Source: Epinephelus fuscoguttatus (Eukaryota; Chordata; Actinopteri; Perciformes; Serranidae). From it: a DNA stretch of 64,000 nucleotides. Below are positions 13,301-26,600 of the stretch, in pieces (position 1 is the first letter of the stretch; each line of letters starts with the position of its first letter). The notes beneath the pieces are model-generated. The model saw nothing but the letters and a program-made list of their open reading frames with translations. It had not been told where the DNA came from and did no database searches. Location of the stretch: the NCBI RefSeq assembly GCF_011397635.1, contig NC_064770.1, positions 29,349,098 to 29,413,097 of the forward strand, written 5' to 3'. A program made the translations under genes and the position numbers.

Positions 13301-13950
13301 TGTATCATTTCCCCTTTGGTTATATTAATTGTAATTCATCATAGTAATGTTGCTTTAAATATATACTCCTGCCACAAATAATATGGTAAATCCTAAGGCT
13401 TAGTTATGGCTCCTGGTATCTTCAGATTAGATTACATTTAATGATCAGTACGCACAAATTGGTCTTTTTGAGATCCCTAACAAGAGATTAATTTAATAAA
13501 AATGATCAGCATCATTTTAAAACTCCACAGTGTTTTGAAGCCAGTCAGCTCGGACCCCCTCTGGACATTCAGAGATATGAGTGCCTGTAAAAATAGAGCC
13601 CGGCAAGAAGCCGCTGTCATAAAACCTTAGGGAGGATTTGACTTTTCGGCTGAGAATGCTTCAGACCTAATAAGAAGACAGAGACAGGATCTCTCAACAC
13701 TCTCCGACCTGGGAATTTAAAGCCACATTCGGCAGCATCAGCAGTGGGTTTAAGGGGATTCAGCTGTTAGCTCAGTTAATGGGAAGTCATCCAAAGTTGT
13801 TTTTTCTCAGTAAAGGACAGACAGGCTTCTTAATGCGTCTGCAGTGTGACTCATGGATGTGAGTGGGAGAGCAGGTGAGCTGGTTCAGGTGTACAGCCCA
13901 GTAAAGTGAATCATGAATGTGCCCCATGTATATAGTGTCCTCTATTCATA
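10331..13950. other. Spacer between nherf1 and rab37 (left part)
   Basis: No exon recognised. It holds a palindrome at about 11003-11044 (TATGGCATAGGCTC with its near-complement GAGCCTACGCCATA). A diverged direct duplication follows: TTGCTAGGCTAATTTATAC at about 11264 and again at about 11473, with GTGAGTTGTA after each. AT-rich sequence at 12.7-13.2 kb ends in TTCCTCCTTGGGGATAATGAAGCATCCATCC, resembling fish LINE 3' tails. nherf1 promoter elements may extend into the first few hundred bases. Confidence 0.5.
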
Positions 13951-13959
13951 GCTATGGAC

Positions 13960-14345
13960 TTTTCAATAGCTTGTGATACAGTTCCTCAGGCTCTGTCTTC
14001 TCCACGGTGGACACATGGGGTGGCTGGGCTCAGCCATAGAGATAGGGTAAGGAGCTCGGACATCCAGAGGGAGCTCGGAATAGAGCCGCTGCTCCTTCAC
14101 GTCAAAAGAGGTCAGTGGAGGTGGTTCGGGCATCTGATCAGGATGCCTTCTGGGGGCCTCTTGCTGGAGGTTTTTCGGGCATGTCCCACTGGTGGGAGGC
14201 CCCGGAGCAGACCCAGAATGCACTGGAGGGATAACATATCTCATCTGGCCTGGGAACACCTTTGGGATCCCCCAGGAGGGGCTGGAAAATGTTGCTGGGG
14301 AGAGGGATGTCTGGGGTGCTGATGAAAATGGATGGATGAATGGAC
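13960..14345 (+). mobile_element. RTE/Rex3-like LINE, 3' end fragment
   Basis: A degenerate frame with no stop over about 120 codons encodes the typical C-terminal stretch of fish RTE-type reverse transcriptase: DRVRSSDIQRELGI, RGQWRWFGHLIRMP and RACPTGGRPRSRPRMHWRD. It ends in ATGGATGGATGAATGG, as expected for Rex3-like elements with GATG tails. The copy is 5'-truncated and inactive. Confidence 0.7.
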
Positions 14346-14399
14346 AGTTCGTCATAAGAGACTACTGTCAAAATGAAAATCCTCTTTTAACAACATAGT

Positions 14400-14600
14400 T
14401 AAAAAACTGGATTCAGGACGACTTATATGATAGGAAACAGCAGGTGCCACGTCAGGCTGGAAACCAGTGACCTCTGGAGTTCCGCAGGGATCTGCGCTTA
14501 GTCCTCTACTTTTTGTTGTCTATAAATGATTTGCCAGGTGTGATACAATCTGATTAATATCTTTTTGTGGACATCACAAAAATAGAATATTCATTAAGGA
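14400..14600 (+). mobile_element. Decayed LINE reverse-transcriptase fragment
   Basis: From 14467 one frame reads VTSGVPQGSALSPLLFVVY, the conserved RT block around SGVPQGSxLxPLLF. It is then broken: a one-base shift is needed to reach INDLPG, and the catalytic box is degraded to LFVDIT. A different LINE family from the RTE end just upstream. Confidence 0.7.
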
Positions 14601-15877
14601 CACTGACATAGCTCATCTTCAAGAAGATCTTCATAGTGGAGAGGAAGAGAATATTGGTGCGGTGTTACACACAAACATTTCAGAAAACATTAAAAAGGCA
14701 ATCTCAATATCGCAAAGAATATACATTTTGCGCCTGGTCTGGTTGCCAAGCAGTCCTTTTTTAAATTAGAAATTCTTTGTATTTATTAAACTGTTTTTTG
14801 TTTTTGTTTTATTTAAACAGGAATTCCCATTAAGCTTGAAAATTTATTTTATAAGAGAAATCTGGCCAAGGTAGCAGCCAATCAGAATACATTTAAAATG
14901 CAACAAAAACCACATATAATACAAAAATCAACAATTCAAACATAGTGGCCTCTCAAGAAAAACAAGCACATGTCTTTGTCACCACATTCTTTATGATGCC
15001 CTTAAATTGTTGGCTACCTAAAATTATGTGTCCATTCCTTGATTACCCTGTGAGTTATTCATATTCCTTTAGTCTGTACAGTAAGGGTCCTCAGATCAAA
15101 AGAATCAAAACGGTTTTTCATAAAGATTTATCCAAGTTTTGAATATTGTTTTAACAGGATAAAGTGGTGTTGGGTCAGTATGCCGGTTGCTGTGATTTCG
15201 AGTGCTGTAACTCTGTCGGAGCTAGATCAAATGAATGATTCATAATTGATAAAGATGCCTGTTGATTTCAGTGATTTAAGCAAATAATAGCCTGGGCTAT
15301 TAATTGAAGTTTTCCGGTATATGTTATTACAGCTGAGCCTGTCATCCACCTTTGGAATAATAGAAGGAACTCCTTAAAATTGTTTCCGCTAAGATGTTTC
15401 TCAGAAAAGAAAAAAAAAAAAAGTCATCACATTTCATGCAGTAAAAGCATGGAAGCATAAAAAGCATGAAAAAGCATGAAATTCTGGCCAATAGGTTAAT
15501 TAAAAAGCTATTTTTTGCTTATCTGTGTAACTATTGTCATCTTAAACATGTATATTGTGGTTTTGTTTGGTTATAGGGTTTGTTTGCTGTAGCTGGAGAG
15601 TCTGGTGTAGAGGATTTTAAATTTCTAACTTCACCAAACACATTAATATAACATTGGTATTAAGAAAAACATCACCATCCAGATGTTGAGCGTCCTTTGA
15701 AAATCCTCTGTCATAAAATACAATAGACTCTGCTTTACAGTCTCAACATGAGTGCTGCCTTTCTAATTGTTTTTTCTAGTGTAACATACAAGAGAATAAA
15801 TAAGGTAGCTGCTGCCACACAGTGGCTCATTAACCTCAGCACATCCTGTGACTCCCATTGCTTCCCTCTAACACCCC

Positions 15878-15938
<61 letters not shown>

Positions 15939-17600
15939 GACATACAGACGAGACTGACTTCAATAAAACGACACCACATACATTACAAAATATACTTTTT
16001 ATATATAATATGATAACAAAGCACTTTTTCATGGCACTTTGTGATCACCGTGACGTCTCAGAAGAAGAGGGACAAATGTGACATTGAGCAAGTTCGACAA
16101 GCAAACATTCATAATGAACATTGTACAAAGAAACGAGTTGCACGATGCGGTGCATGAACAAATACAGCTTCGGTACAGCCTAGACAACAACATCCATCAT
16201 TAAAGGAGACACAACAATGTTTGGGAGTGCTGTGAGCATCTGTGTGTGTGAAAGGCAGATAGCATGCTGAGGAAACTCAAACCAAAGATGTGAAAATAGT
16301 GATAATTATCTCTTTGTATGAAGCCTGGTGCAGCAATGGGATGATGCTCCAGCACATTTACATGTACAGTACTTGGAATGACGTTTCACTGGCCCTGAAT
16401 TGAATGTACAGACAGACACACAGTGGGCGAGCGCCCTCGAAAAGTTGGCTTTATTCTATCTAACAGCAGTACAGATGTGAACAGACGGGATCATTGTAGC
16501 TACAATCTGACTGTGAGACTGAAGTCCACTTCTCAAACACACTGAATTATCAAAGAAGAATGATGAAGACTGTAAGGCCAAAAGGGATTCAGTTCACAGC
16601 CTGGTTAAACAGGGATGGAAACAAACTAAGAGCTGCATGGCAAAATGCTATATCCACAACAACAGTCTTATTCACTGTTTATATAAAAACTGCCATTTAT
16701 CAAGAGTCAGGCCCGCAAACTGCAGCATGAAAAAGGCGACTGTTCTGAGAATATGGCCGAACTTCACTTTGTGATGCGCCGCTTTGAGCTGGGCCAGACA
16801 AAGCTGAAGTAGTTAAGTCACTTTGGACGAGGTCACTGAAGCTCAGCAACCGAAACTGTTTCATTACAAACATGAGGTCAAGCAGGGTCCTGCTGTAATT
16901 AAATAGAAACTATATATTAAATATTTTTATGCGCTGTACACATTATCACTTAAATTCTTGTTGGCCTATGATATTAATGAAGTCCTTTTGTTTGTATTTA
17001 GAATTATAATTATTATGTTATTCTCTTTGCTCTCCTTACCCTGACAAAACAGGCAAGACTCCACGGTCTATTACGTATAAAAATAATGGACGTAGCCACT
17101 GTGACGTCACCCACTGGTTTCCGGACTCCTGTTTTGATGAGGTTCTCAAGTTTGGCATCTTGTTTTTTTATGGAGGCAGAAGTGACCTTATTTAGGCAAG
17201 AGGGTGGAGCTGTCTCATAGAGCTTGTTTACAGATGGTACTAACATGCGTCCTCCTGGGTGATCTGATCACAAGTGGACGGCGCATTCAATGACTCAAAC
17301 CAGGTGGTCTGGGACGCACTTGATCACATATCTTTTGTAGTGTAAATGCTAATACATCCTGATGTGTCGCCGATAAGCACGTAACAGGATTACATCCTCA
17401 GTGGAGGACATTGTGGTTGTTTTGGTAACAGCGTGCTAATGCTCTATAACTTGCTCATTATACAACTAGTTGGACGAAGTGTTGCATGACCATCCTTTGT
17501 TTCGCCCTATGTGTTAAATTCTGCTGTATCAACACAACCGCTAATGCGACTAGCGAGTATGCTGGCCAGCAGCTAGCAACGTGTGGATATAATAACTGTG
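14601..17600. other. Spacer between rab37 and nherf1 (middle part)
   Basis: No exon recognised. It contains the long (AC)n run at 15.9 kb. At about 17075-17230 is a repeat with AATGGACGTAGCCACTGTGAC and TGACCTTATTTAGGCAAGAGGG, of the same family as sequence at 38.1 kb. Confidence 0.5.
15879..15935. repeat. (AC)n microsatellite, 57 bases
   Basis: Uninterrupted AC run, the longest pure dinucleotide tract in the window. Likely polymorphic. Confidence 0.98.
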
Positions 17601-17604
17601 CACA

Positions 17605-18150
17605 GGGCATGTTGGTAAAGATTCTCAGTCATCCAGGTCATGGTAATCGTAAGTGCTATATCGTAGGCAACTGGACAAAACAACCACTCCACAGGCACGT
17701 GGCACTGCACAGGAGAGCCAGCTCCTTGGGACCAAGACTCAGCTGTCCATTTACTGTACATCTAAAGGACAAGGGATATTCTTTCAGGGACAGAAATGTA
17801 CACATCTTAGCCAGAGAAGACGATTTGAAAGGGGCGAAAGAAGCCATCTACATCAAACTGGAATGATCTTCCTTAAACAGAGGGGTGGCCTACGACATCA
17901 TTTACAGTATTACCCACCTACAATGCAGTCTTGGGATCCCTCTCCAGATGACTTAACACCCATTCGCACCTGGACCCATCTGACTCTAATGACTCTGAAA
18001 CTCTGAGCTCACATGTGACCTCAACGACTCTGCAAGGGCTCACACCCACACACAGTTTAAAGCCTGCAACTCTGCATCAGTCCGTTAGAACTGAAAAAGC
18101 CTCTTAGATGAGAGGCGAAACGTCTTCAAGAGACTCAAGCGAGTCCAGCT
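17605..18150 (+). mobile_element. Penelope-like retroelement, 3' part with GIY-YIG endonuclease remnant
   Basis: A plus-strand frame carries TKQPLHRHVALHRRASS, HLKDKGYSFRDRNVHILA, REDD and KEAIYIKLE. After a frame change it continues GGLRHHL and the typical TYNAVL-like end (YYPPTMQSW). These are the hallmarks of the C-terminal GIY-YIG domain of fish Penelope-like elements. GAGAGGCGAAACGTCTTCAA at 18110-18129 is the terminal sequence often seen in this group. At least one frameshift shows it is dead. Confidence 0.7.
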
Positions 18151-18429
18151 GCCTACAATGTAGCACTTAAAATGTGTACAGGGACGTTTTACCCTCTAGA
18201 ATAAGTGACGTAAGCAGTAACGAAATCTGAAAACAAGTGGTCAGTTGGAGATGCATGATAGACACAGATATGAAGAGAGATCTGTCTTGGCTGTTCACTT
18301 GTGTTCAGATCACCACAACACATGTTAAAACCAGGTAGAATCAAGTTCGTTAAGTGTGTTGAAATTTAAATAGGTGAGTTATATAGAAATTCAACCCCAG
18401 TACAATCGTCATGAGCAGGGACATTAGCT

Positions 18430-19020
18430 AAAGAGACCAAAACAATTTTTTGTACCAGGCTGTAATCATGTTTTTTTCTGGCATTTTAACATTGGGGTTT
18501 ATGGGGATTGACTCGCTGTTGGAGCCACCTTCAAGGATGTGCAGTTTTTGGAACTTCTGCGTTGGCTTCATTTTCTTGTAATGACTAGATACAGGACCCA
18601 AAGATGGTGCCTATCCAGTCCAATGATAATTGTTCAAGAAAAGTTTCTAGCTCCTGGGTTGACTTCCATGACGTGCAGCTCACCAAAATCTGCAGTTTTT
18701 TTTATCTCTTTTAATCGCCTTTTTTTGGCTCGAGAAAAGTTTTACAAATATAAAACCATCATGGATCAAAAATTCCTAATCAAAAAGGTCATAATTGACC
18801 TTGTTTGCAGTTCAAGGTGTCAACAATTTTACAGATATGTCTTTTAATTTTTTTGCTGCAATACCACGAGTAGCCACAGGGGAAAATAGGATGCAAGGCT
18901 GAGTGGCATTCATGGGAGACTGCAATTTTCAGCCCTGGAGGTTGCTGCTTGATACTGACCCCTGCTGGCAGTGTTAGCAAGTGCTGAGAAATGACGCTGA
19001 AAATGCCTCTCAGCCTTTGG
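18430..19020 (+). repeat. Dispersed repeat (TTTGTACCAGGCTGTAA family)
   Basis: TTTTGTACCAGGCTGTAATC followed by a 'GGGGTTTATGGGGATTGACT' type segment recurs, diverged, at 38245-38330. Parts after 18590 also recur at 33620-33960 (TTCTAGC, CAAAAATTC, CTGCAATACCACGAGTAGCC-like strings). Probably pieces of one abundant fish repeat. Confidence 0.5.
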
Positions 19021-19037
19021 CCTGCTGATAATTGTAC

Positions 19038-19043
19038 TTTATT
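19038..19043 (-). promoter_or_regulatory. Candidate rab37 polyadenylation signal
   Basis: AATAAA on the minus strand about 590 bases after the rab37 stop. It is the first canonical signal I found downstream. The sequence 19044-19627 is then the likely 3' UTR. Confidence 0.35.
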
Positions 19044-19627
19044 CAGAGCTGAACAAGATATTTAGATACTTGGTACTGACACTGTGGATTCAAGCAGACT
19101 TTGAGGGAGTAGTTTTGAGTGCAATATTTCTGCCCAGGCAAAGCACAGATGCTTCTTCACCCATATAATAAAAAAAAACCTCTATATCTACATAAATCAC
19201 AAGGGAACCATATCTTGAATCCAACACTGAGGGATTTTGAGTTTGCAGCTATGAGAGTAGAATGACAAATGTTTTCTGTTAGTCCCTGCAGATGGATATA
19301 GCATTTCAGATTGTAACTCCTGACTTGTAGTTTGATACAACTGTCACCACAAAGACCACAAACATTTCTACGCATGACATAAAAGAGCTTTAAATTCACA
19401 TTTCAGAAAAGGGATGGCAGCCAATCCAGATTTCCATTCAAGCTAAAGGCTCAGTGGAGAAGACGAGGTCGTCCGCTTCTCAGATTTGGTGCTGGGATTG
19501 GCTTTTCATAAGACAGCAGACTTCTTGTTTTTTTGTTGTTTTTTTTTTTGTTTACCTCGTTCCCACTCCTAACTCCCTCTCTCCATCTCTCTCTGTGTGT
19601 CTCTCTCTGCCTGGTAATCAGGATCAG

Positions 19628-19733
19628 CTACATATGGCCGCAGCAGCCAGACTTTTGCTTCTGAGACTCGATGTAGTCGTGTATCTGGAACTTGGGCTCG
19701 TTTGGCTGCTGTGTCGCTCTGTGCTTCAGCTCC
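19628..19733 (-). CDS. rab37: rab37 exon 9 (C-terminus and stop)
   Basis: One base completes Lys. The exon then encodes [20 protein letters not shown] and [14 protein letters not shown], ending in TAG at 19630-19628. The hypervariable tail and the paired-Cys prenylation site mark it as a Rab C-terminus. It is separated from exon 8 by a 7.4-kb intron, and its phase fits exactly. Confidence 0.93.
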
Positions 19734-20581
19734 CTGATGGAGAGAGACACAGGAAGTTAGAAACAGAGGGGGTGGATGTGTGGGATGGAGCACAGACAGG
19801 GTGAGCAAATCAAGAAAATGAGAAGGGAAGAGGAATAAAACAGCAAGCGAGCGAGGGAGAGAAACATCTATCTGTACTCAGATTTAATCAAAATGCCTCT
19901 GGCATGAATCACTTAATCTAACTTGCACTTGAAATACACATGAAGATAGCAAATCACCCACATCACTTTCTTCCACAGCTCTGGGAACGTGCTGCACAAT
20001 CAGTCATTATCAATCCGTTTTTAAAATTCCTGCCTTTCAATAAGAAAAGGTATGTGTGCACAAGGAAGTCAGAGGTAGAAATTACACAGTTAATGTTAAG
20101 ATCTACCGGGAGCCTCAAACATGCAGAATGCCATTATAACGAGTCAACAGGAACAAACAAGAAATTAGCCAAAAACCATTAGAGTGTATTAGTAGCAGAA
20201 ATCACAGGGAGGCTCATAAGTGTTGATGTCAAGTCAAAAAAAAGTATAGAAACACCCAGAGAAGAAGAGCAGAGTAAGTCTGTGTGCATGAAGCAGATTA
20301 AAATACAAACCCTTTATGTGGAACCTCAGAGGAAGACTATGAGGTCATGCTCCAGAGGCACGACCCCAATTCAACTGGAAATTAATTTTGGTTTTTCTAC
20401 TACGAGCAGAGAAAGGTGCACTTTCAATACCATCTGTAGAAACATTAATTTTCTTACCACCAAGAACTACATAAAAGAAGATGTAGCCTTTGAAGCGTAA
20501 AATATTTGTTTTGGGGATCACTTGTAGATGACTCTGGAAATAAGAAAAGTGCAAATAACTTCTCTGTGAGAAGCGTACTCG

Positions 20582-20616
<35 letters not shown>

Positions 20617-23600
20617 TGCTGTTAATTTCCTTTTACTCATTGTCGTTTTCTCTCATTTAGGTGGGTGGTGGGGTGTAGAGAAAGGCCTACTCTACAGACT
20701 TGCCACCTGTCGTGTCTTTGAAGCATTTTATAACCACAATGTGAACAGACCTTGATTTAGAGCTCAGAATAAAGACACACAAACTGATTAACCAATCATG
20801 TCTAAAATAAAAATACCTCCATCCTTCAGGGATATTTAAGTAGCTACACACTTCATGCATTGTGTTAACTTGTACTACATTGAATACTAGAATGAAATGG
20901 CCAAAAGTAAGTGGACACCCAGGCATCCCCACCCATAGCCTATGTGACTGTTGAGCGTTTTATTCTAAGACTACAGACATTAATAAATCAGCTTCAACTG
21001 CACAGGTTTTCTCTTATTCTCTCGCTGTTTCTGTTTCCTGCCAGACTTGTGTGTGGCAGGGGGCGTGGCTGGCTCTTCCCACTGCAGCTGATGAGGCACA
21101 CCTGTTTCCACTGGGCTCATCAACTACATATACCCGGTCTTCATTCCACTGCTCTTCCAGGTAATTCCATCTGTGTCTGTAATGCCAAGTGTACTCTTTT
21201 CCAGTGTTGCTTCTCTAGTGATTTCTTCCTTGAGTTTTTTTGTGCCTTGTGCATTTCTGTGATTACTTGTATTTTTGCCCTGTTTTCCAAAGGCTACCAT
21301 GATCCTCACAATTGCCAGTCTCAACATTTACAGTACCGGAGTGTTTTTACATGTGCTCAGCCCTCGTGTTACCTCTGTCCACCAATGGACAATCCCCTAG
21401 CCAGCCGTCTCCCTGCCTCCACTACCTGCAATTTTCTTTGTCCTTGACCAATAAACTCTTTTGTTTCCATACACCTGCGTTGGTCTCTGCTTTGGGGTGC
21501 AGCCAGAAACCAAAACCTAACAACAAGAGTGTTATTGTGAGGCTGGGCTCTGATGTCAGGCAATAGAGTCAAGGGTTGCCTTAGTTGACCAAACCATAGT
21601 CGACCAGAAAGGTCATTAGTCGGCAAGATTTCATTGGTCTCTTAGTCGTAGAAAAACAAAACAAAACAAAAAACGTGAAACTCTGTTAGGAGCTGTGCCT
21701 TGTCAAAATAAATCAAAGCCTATGTGACTGGACTATGTGGGAATTTCGTTTGACAGGACAGATACAGGAAGTGACCACGCCAAGCAGTCAGACAGGAGTC
21801 AGGTTAATTTCCAGGGCTGGTACCTGCAGTTATTCCACAGGCTAGTTAATAACATGCCGGGCAGGAAATCCAAAGTGTGGGATCATTTTAAGAAGGTGAA
21901 GGACGAACCCAAGGTGATATGTAAACTCATCTTCATTGGTCGACTACAAACATGACGTATCATCTGAAACATGGAAGTAGCTACATGCCCATTAGCCCAC
22001 AGCGTCATTAACAGGCGGCTCGCTCAGTGTGTGACGTGCACTTGTAGATAAAATATAGGCCTATATTAATGAAGGTTCATTAGTACGGTTTTGTATTTCT
22101 CTGTAATGTAGCACAGTGTTAACAATGTTACTGATACTATTCTTTCTCACACCTTCAACTCAAACCATTGTGTTGCCCCGCCCAAAATATATCATTTAAT
22201 AATTAAACTAATATTGTAAACATGCAGGTGACTAGTTGACTAATGGCCCTAAATCGCAACAATTGGTTGACTAGGAAAATTCTTAGTCGGGGGCAGTCCT
22301 ATTAAAGTTTGACTCAAGGGTAGGCAACGCTCTTCTCCAGTGGCTTCCTGTAGATTTGACCGAAAATGTTATGGGAATGAATGTGTTATTTTTTAACACG
22401 CAATTTTCATCTATCATTTTAGTAGCCCTAAAATAATTCTTACATTTTCCAGTTGGGGCGTCACGGTGGTGTGGTGGTTAGCACTCTCGCCTCACAGCAA
22501 GAGGGTTGCCGGTTCGATCCCGGGCGTGGAAGCCCTTCTGTGTGGAGTTTGCATGTTCTCCCCGTGTCAACGTGGGTTCTCTTCGGGCACTCCGGCTTCC
22601 TCCCACAGTCCAAAGACATGCAGATTGGGGACTAGGTTAATTGGTGACTCTAAATTGTCCGTAGGTGTGAATGTGAGCGTGAATGGTTGTTTGTCTCTAT
22701 GTGTCAGCCCTGCGATAGTCTGGCGACCTGTCCAGGGTGTACCCTGCCTCTCGCCCGATGTAGCTGGGATAGGCTCCAGCCCCCCCACGACCCTCAAGAG
22801 GATGAAGCGGTTAGAAGATGAATGAATGAATGAATGAATTTTCCAGTTGTATAAATGTGTAACATCTCGCCAACTATGTACCTCATACGTCCACTGTCTG
22901 GGACCTTTTCCTAAACTTTACAGAATCTGAATAGCGATGGCTAGTCTTATGTCTCCTGAGTGAGGCTAGATTTTGATTCTAAAACCAAAAAGGAAAATGT
23001 TTTTTTTTTATATATATATATATATATCTTTTATTGAGCAGATGGATTCCACATCTACATTTAAGGCTAATGTTTCTGAACATTACCGTTGTGCCTGACA
23101 CTCTGAGATTTAAAGGAAATCAAATGTTGTAATAGGCACAAAGGTAAGACTGAATAAGGTAGTAAAAAATAAAGTGCAATTGCAAGCAAGCTGACCATTT
23201 TCCCCATAATCACAGGCCTACCCTCCCATACCCACACCACTTCTCCACTCCTCCCACCTCCCTCCACCCACAGAGACCCATCAATCTTCAGTCATCTCAG
23301 TTGTTGTACAGTGTGTGCTGCGGTTTGGACTGTTGTGCTAGGTGTGTGGCTTCAAGGTATGATATGAGGGGTTTCCAGATTTTATTGAATTGTTGGAGCC
23401 CATCTTTCAGGGCACATCTTATCCTTTCCAAATGGAGTGTGTTAGTTAAATCTCAGAGGTAGGGACAGTTCCATAAAATGAGAATTAATTTCTTTGCCGT
23501 TATGAGGGGATAAGAGAGAAAACTCTGCTGTGTGGCATTAAGCTTTCTGAAGGTCTCAGATATTCCGAGAATAATGAGCAGAGGCTCTGGCTTGATCACA

Positions 23601-26600
23601 GTGTTCATGACCTCTGACATAATGCTGCAGATATCAGTCCAAAAAGACTGAACTTTGAATATAAAGCAAAGCTATATATAAGTGCTGCCACAGAAGACCA
23701 GCATGTTAAGTGCCAAATAACCATAAATAGCCCTCTGCAGAGTAGCTACTTTTTTGTAAAACATATTAATAAATGCTCATTTAGACCTATTGGGAATGTA
23801 GGAATTAAATATGTTACCGTTACAATAAGGCACAAATACGTATTGTGGCTCCAAACAGATTTTTGAAAAACTTTTTCGCCATTTTTTTGTCATGGTCCGT
23901 CAAGTTACCTAGATTCATGTTCATTTATCATCCCTGTGTTTTCTGTTTTATTTTAATAACTACTGTCTCATCTCATTGCAGATCCAACGTCCTGTCAAGT
24001 TTCCCTCCTTTGTGATTTCTTGCCCCGCCCCAATGTGTTTCACCTGTGTCTCATTGTCTCCCTTGTCTAAGTTGATATAAGCCTCTGTCTTCCCCTTGTT
24101 TGTTACCAGATCGTCTTGACCCTTGAGTAAGAGTTCTATTGTTTCCCTAGTGTTCCCTCTGTGTGTCTTTTTGACCCTTTTTGCAAGTTCTTTTCAGATA
24201 CTTTTGCCTGTGTGACTGACCCTTGTACTGACCTTGGCCTGATTAAAAACCCTGAACTTTCATCTGAGTCTGAGAGTCTTCTTAGTGAGTCCATCTCCAG
24301 TTTGTGTTTGATCATTTTTTGTGTTGTTTTGATAATAAAGGTTGTCTAACTCAAAGTCAGCGTTCAAGTTTATCCTTGCTATGTTATATAGGACTGAGGT
24401 AAGGGCTCTGTGCAGGACAGTCAAATTCATCCACACAAGTTTAAAAAAGTTACTTATGGTTGGGGTGGGTGGATCAATACCAAAATATTGATAATACAGA
24501 TACTACGTTTTCATTTTGAAGTGGCCAACAGCACTGATACCAAAAGAGAGATCAGTTTCTCTCCTCAACATTGTACAAATTTGTATTTCAAGACTATAAC
24601 TGCATGTGTAAACACTGCTCTGTTGTCACAGACACGCCAGCTGCATGTACTCTTTGCTTCTCCACCAGCTGCATAAGGAAGTTACGACAGGCCCTAGTGC
24701 ACGCTATCCTGCATGTAGTGTCTTGACAAATAAAGGCTTGACATTGTACAACATCGACTTAGAGATTTCCCAGCAGTCGTCAATGCATATCTGACAAAAA
24801 TATCAAAGAAAGTAAGAATTTCATTACTTAATTGAATAGTTTTTATAGTATATTTTTAGTTTTTATAGCTTATATAGAAAAAAAGCATTTTTTAAACAAT
24901 AAAAAGAAAACAGAGAACCATGACAGATGGTTTTTGCCTTTTTGAGGACATATATAGCAAATGGTACCATATTTAAATGAATAATAATCTTTTTGTTATC
25001 ATTTAACTTTGAATACAGGAATATTTCCAAGGTGACAATCTGAATCACCTGCAAGGGCCTGTTCTCTCTACAGGCCCCTCCACCCCAGGGCCTGCACTGT
25101 CTATATTTACGCCCCTGTTGTTGTTGTCATTTTGTGTGTACTCAAACAACATATATGTGTTGCACTGCAGTGCACATCGTGACTAGTTTAATCCGATTCA
25201 TAATTGCAGAGATGGCTGAACGAAAAAAAAAAAGAGTTAAAAAGCATGAGTAAGAGACCTTGGTGCTGTGACACAAAACAACGGAGGAGGAGGGAAATGT
25301 GTCAGCATCCAGACCCCTGACACACAGACGAGACAAGAGTCAACGGTCTTTTCAGAGGCTCAGAGGAGGAATATCCACGTATATTGTCGTGAAACTATTT
25401 TAGTCAAATCAGATCTTCAGCAGTGGTAAATTTTACATTTTCAAACTGTAAGTAGTCATTATTAGCTGTAACTAATTATTCACCTCATAAATCACGACAC
25501 ACTGCTCACCTTTACAGGAAAGTACATATGCTGCTTTTAATCATTAAGGGTATCAGTATCAGTATTGGTGATTCTGGCCCTGTATCACTTGGTATCAGAC
25601 CGAATTTTGTGGTACCACCCACCCCTAATTTAAGGCCCTCACTTTGTGCAGGAGGGCATGTAAACACAGCTCTTCCTTAACCCTTTGAAACCTCAGCAAA
25701 ATCAGCTTGGTTTCTTTCAAAAACATGGGAAGAAGGCAGTGAGCAACTGTAGAATAAACTACCCCAAAAATAAGCAAGAAATTAGTAAAGAGAGAAAATT
25801 AAAAACAAGAAAATTAGTGGGGAAAAAAGAGAGGGAAAAAAGTAAAAGTAAAAAATAAATAAAATAAGGAAATGATCTCCAAAAGGAGCTCAAATTTATA
25901 ATAATTCTGTAACATAATTCTAAATATATAATAATGATAAATATCCCCCCCCCCCAGCTTTTTAAAAATACTTTTCCATTATTATCTTTTTTTGTGTGTG
26001 TGGAAAATTTTTACCGAGTTGCTCATCGCCTTTTTTTTCTCATGTTTTTGAAAGAAATAGCACCAATTTGCTCAGGTTCAAAGATTTAAATACTTGTGAA
26101 AGGAAGGCGTCTGAAAACAGAAGAACAGTGATGTTGCTTGCAGCTTCAAAGTGTTAAACTGTTGCCACAAAGAACAGAATCACTTAACTGGAACCAAGGA
26201 AATCAAATTTCCTCATTTTTAATTTTGTTATTTTTTTTTATGTTGTGGAGGTGTGTGTGGTCAGTAGTAAGATGCTGGGGACAGATGTGGGAGGATGGCT
26301 CATGAGAGCAGCACCAGGTGAGTTGATCGTAACAGCTGCTGCTGGTTTGTGCTGATTACATCTCTCCCTTTTTCATGCAGCAGTGTGCTGGCCCTCAGAT
26401 GAGTGCAGCCCAGACCGAGGAGAAGGACACTGCCTGAGGTTTTAGTTTAAAACTGAATGGAGTGAAAGACGTCGACGACGACACCAGATGTAGTGGTGGA
26501 GCTGTAGCAGCCACGGGCACATGTTGGGGACTGATTTTGTTGTTGTTGTGTGCTGGGCCACAGAAAATAAAAGTATGGCATCTTTTGTGCTGAATCTGTG

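Noticed and set aside
17653..18006. Plus-strand open frame as a host gene
   Set aside because: The overlapping frames together match a frameshifted Penelope-like GIY-YIG region.
22466..22530. tRNA gene suggested by A- and B-box-like motifs
   Set aside because: No convincing cloverleaf, and the sequence continues into a SINE body that recurs at 45.9 kb.
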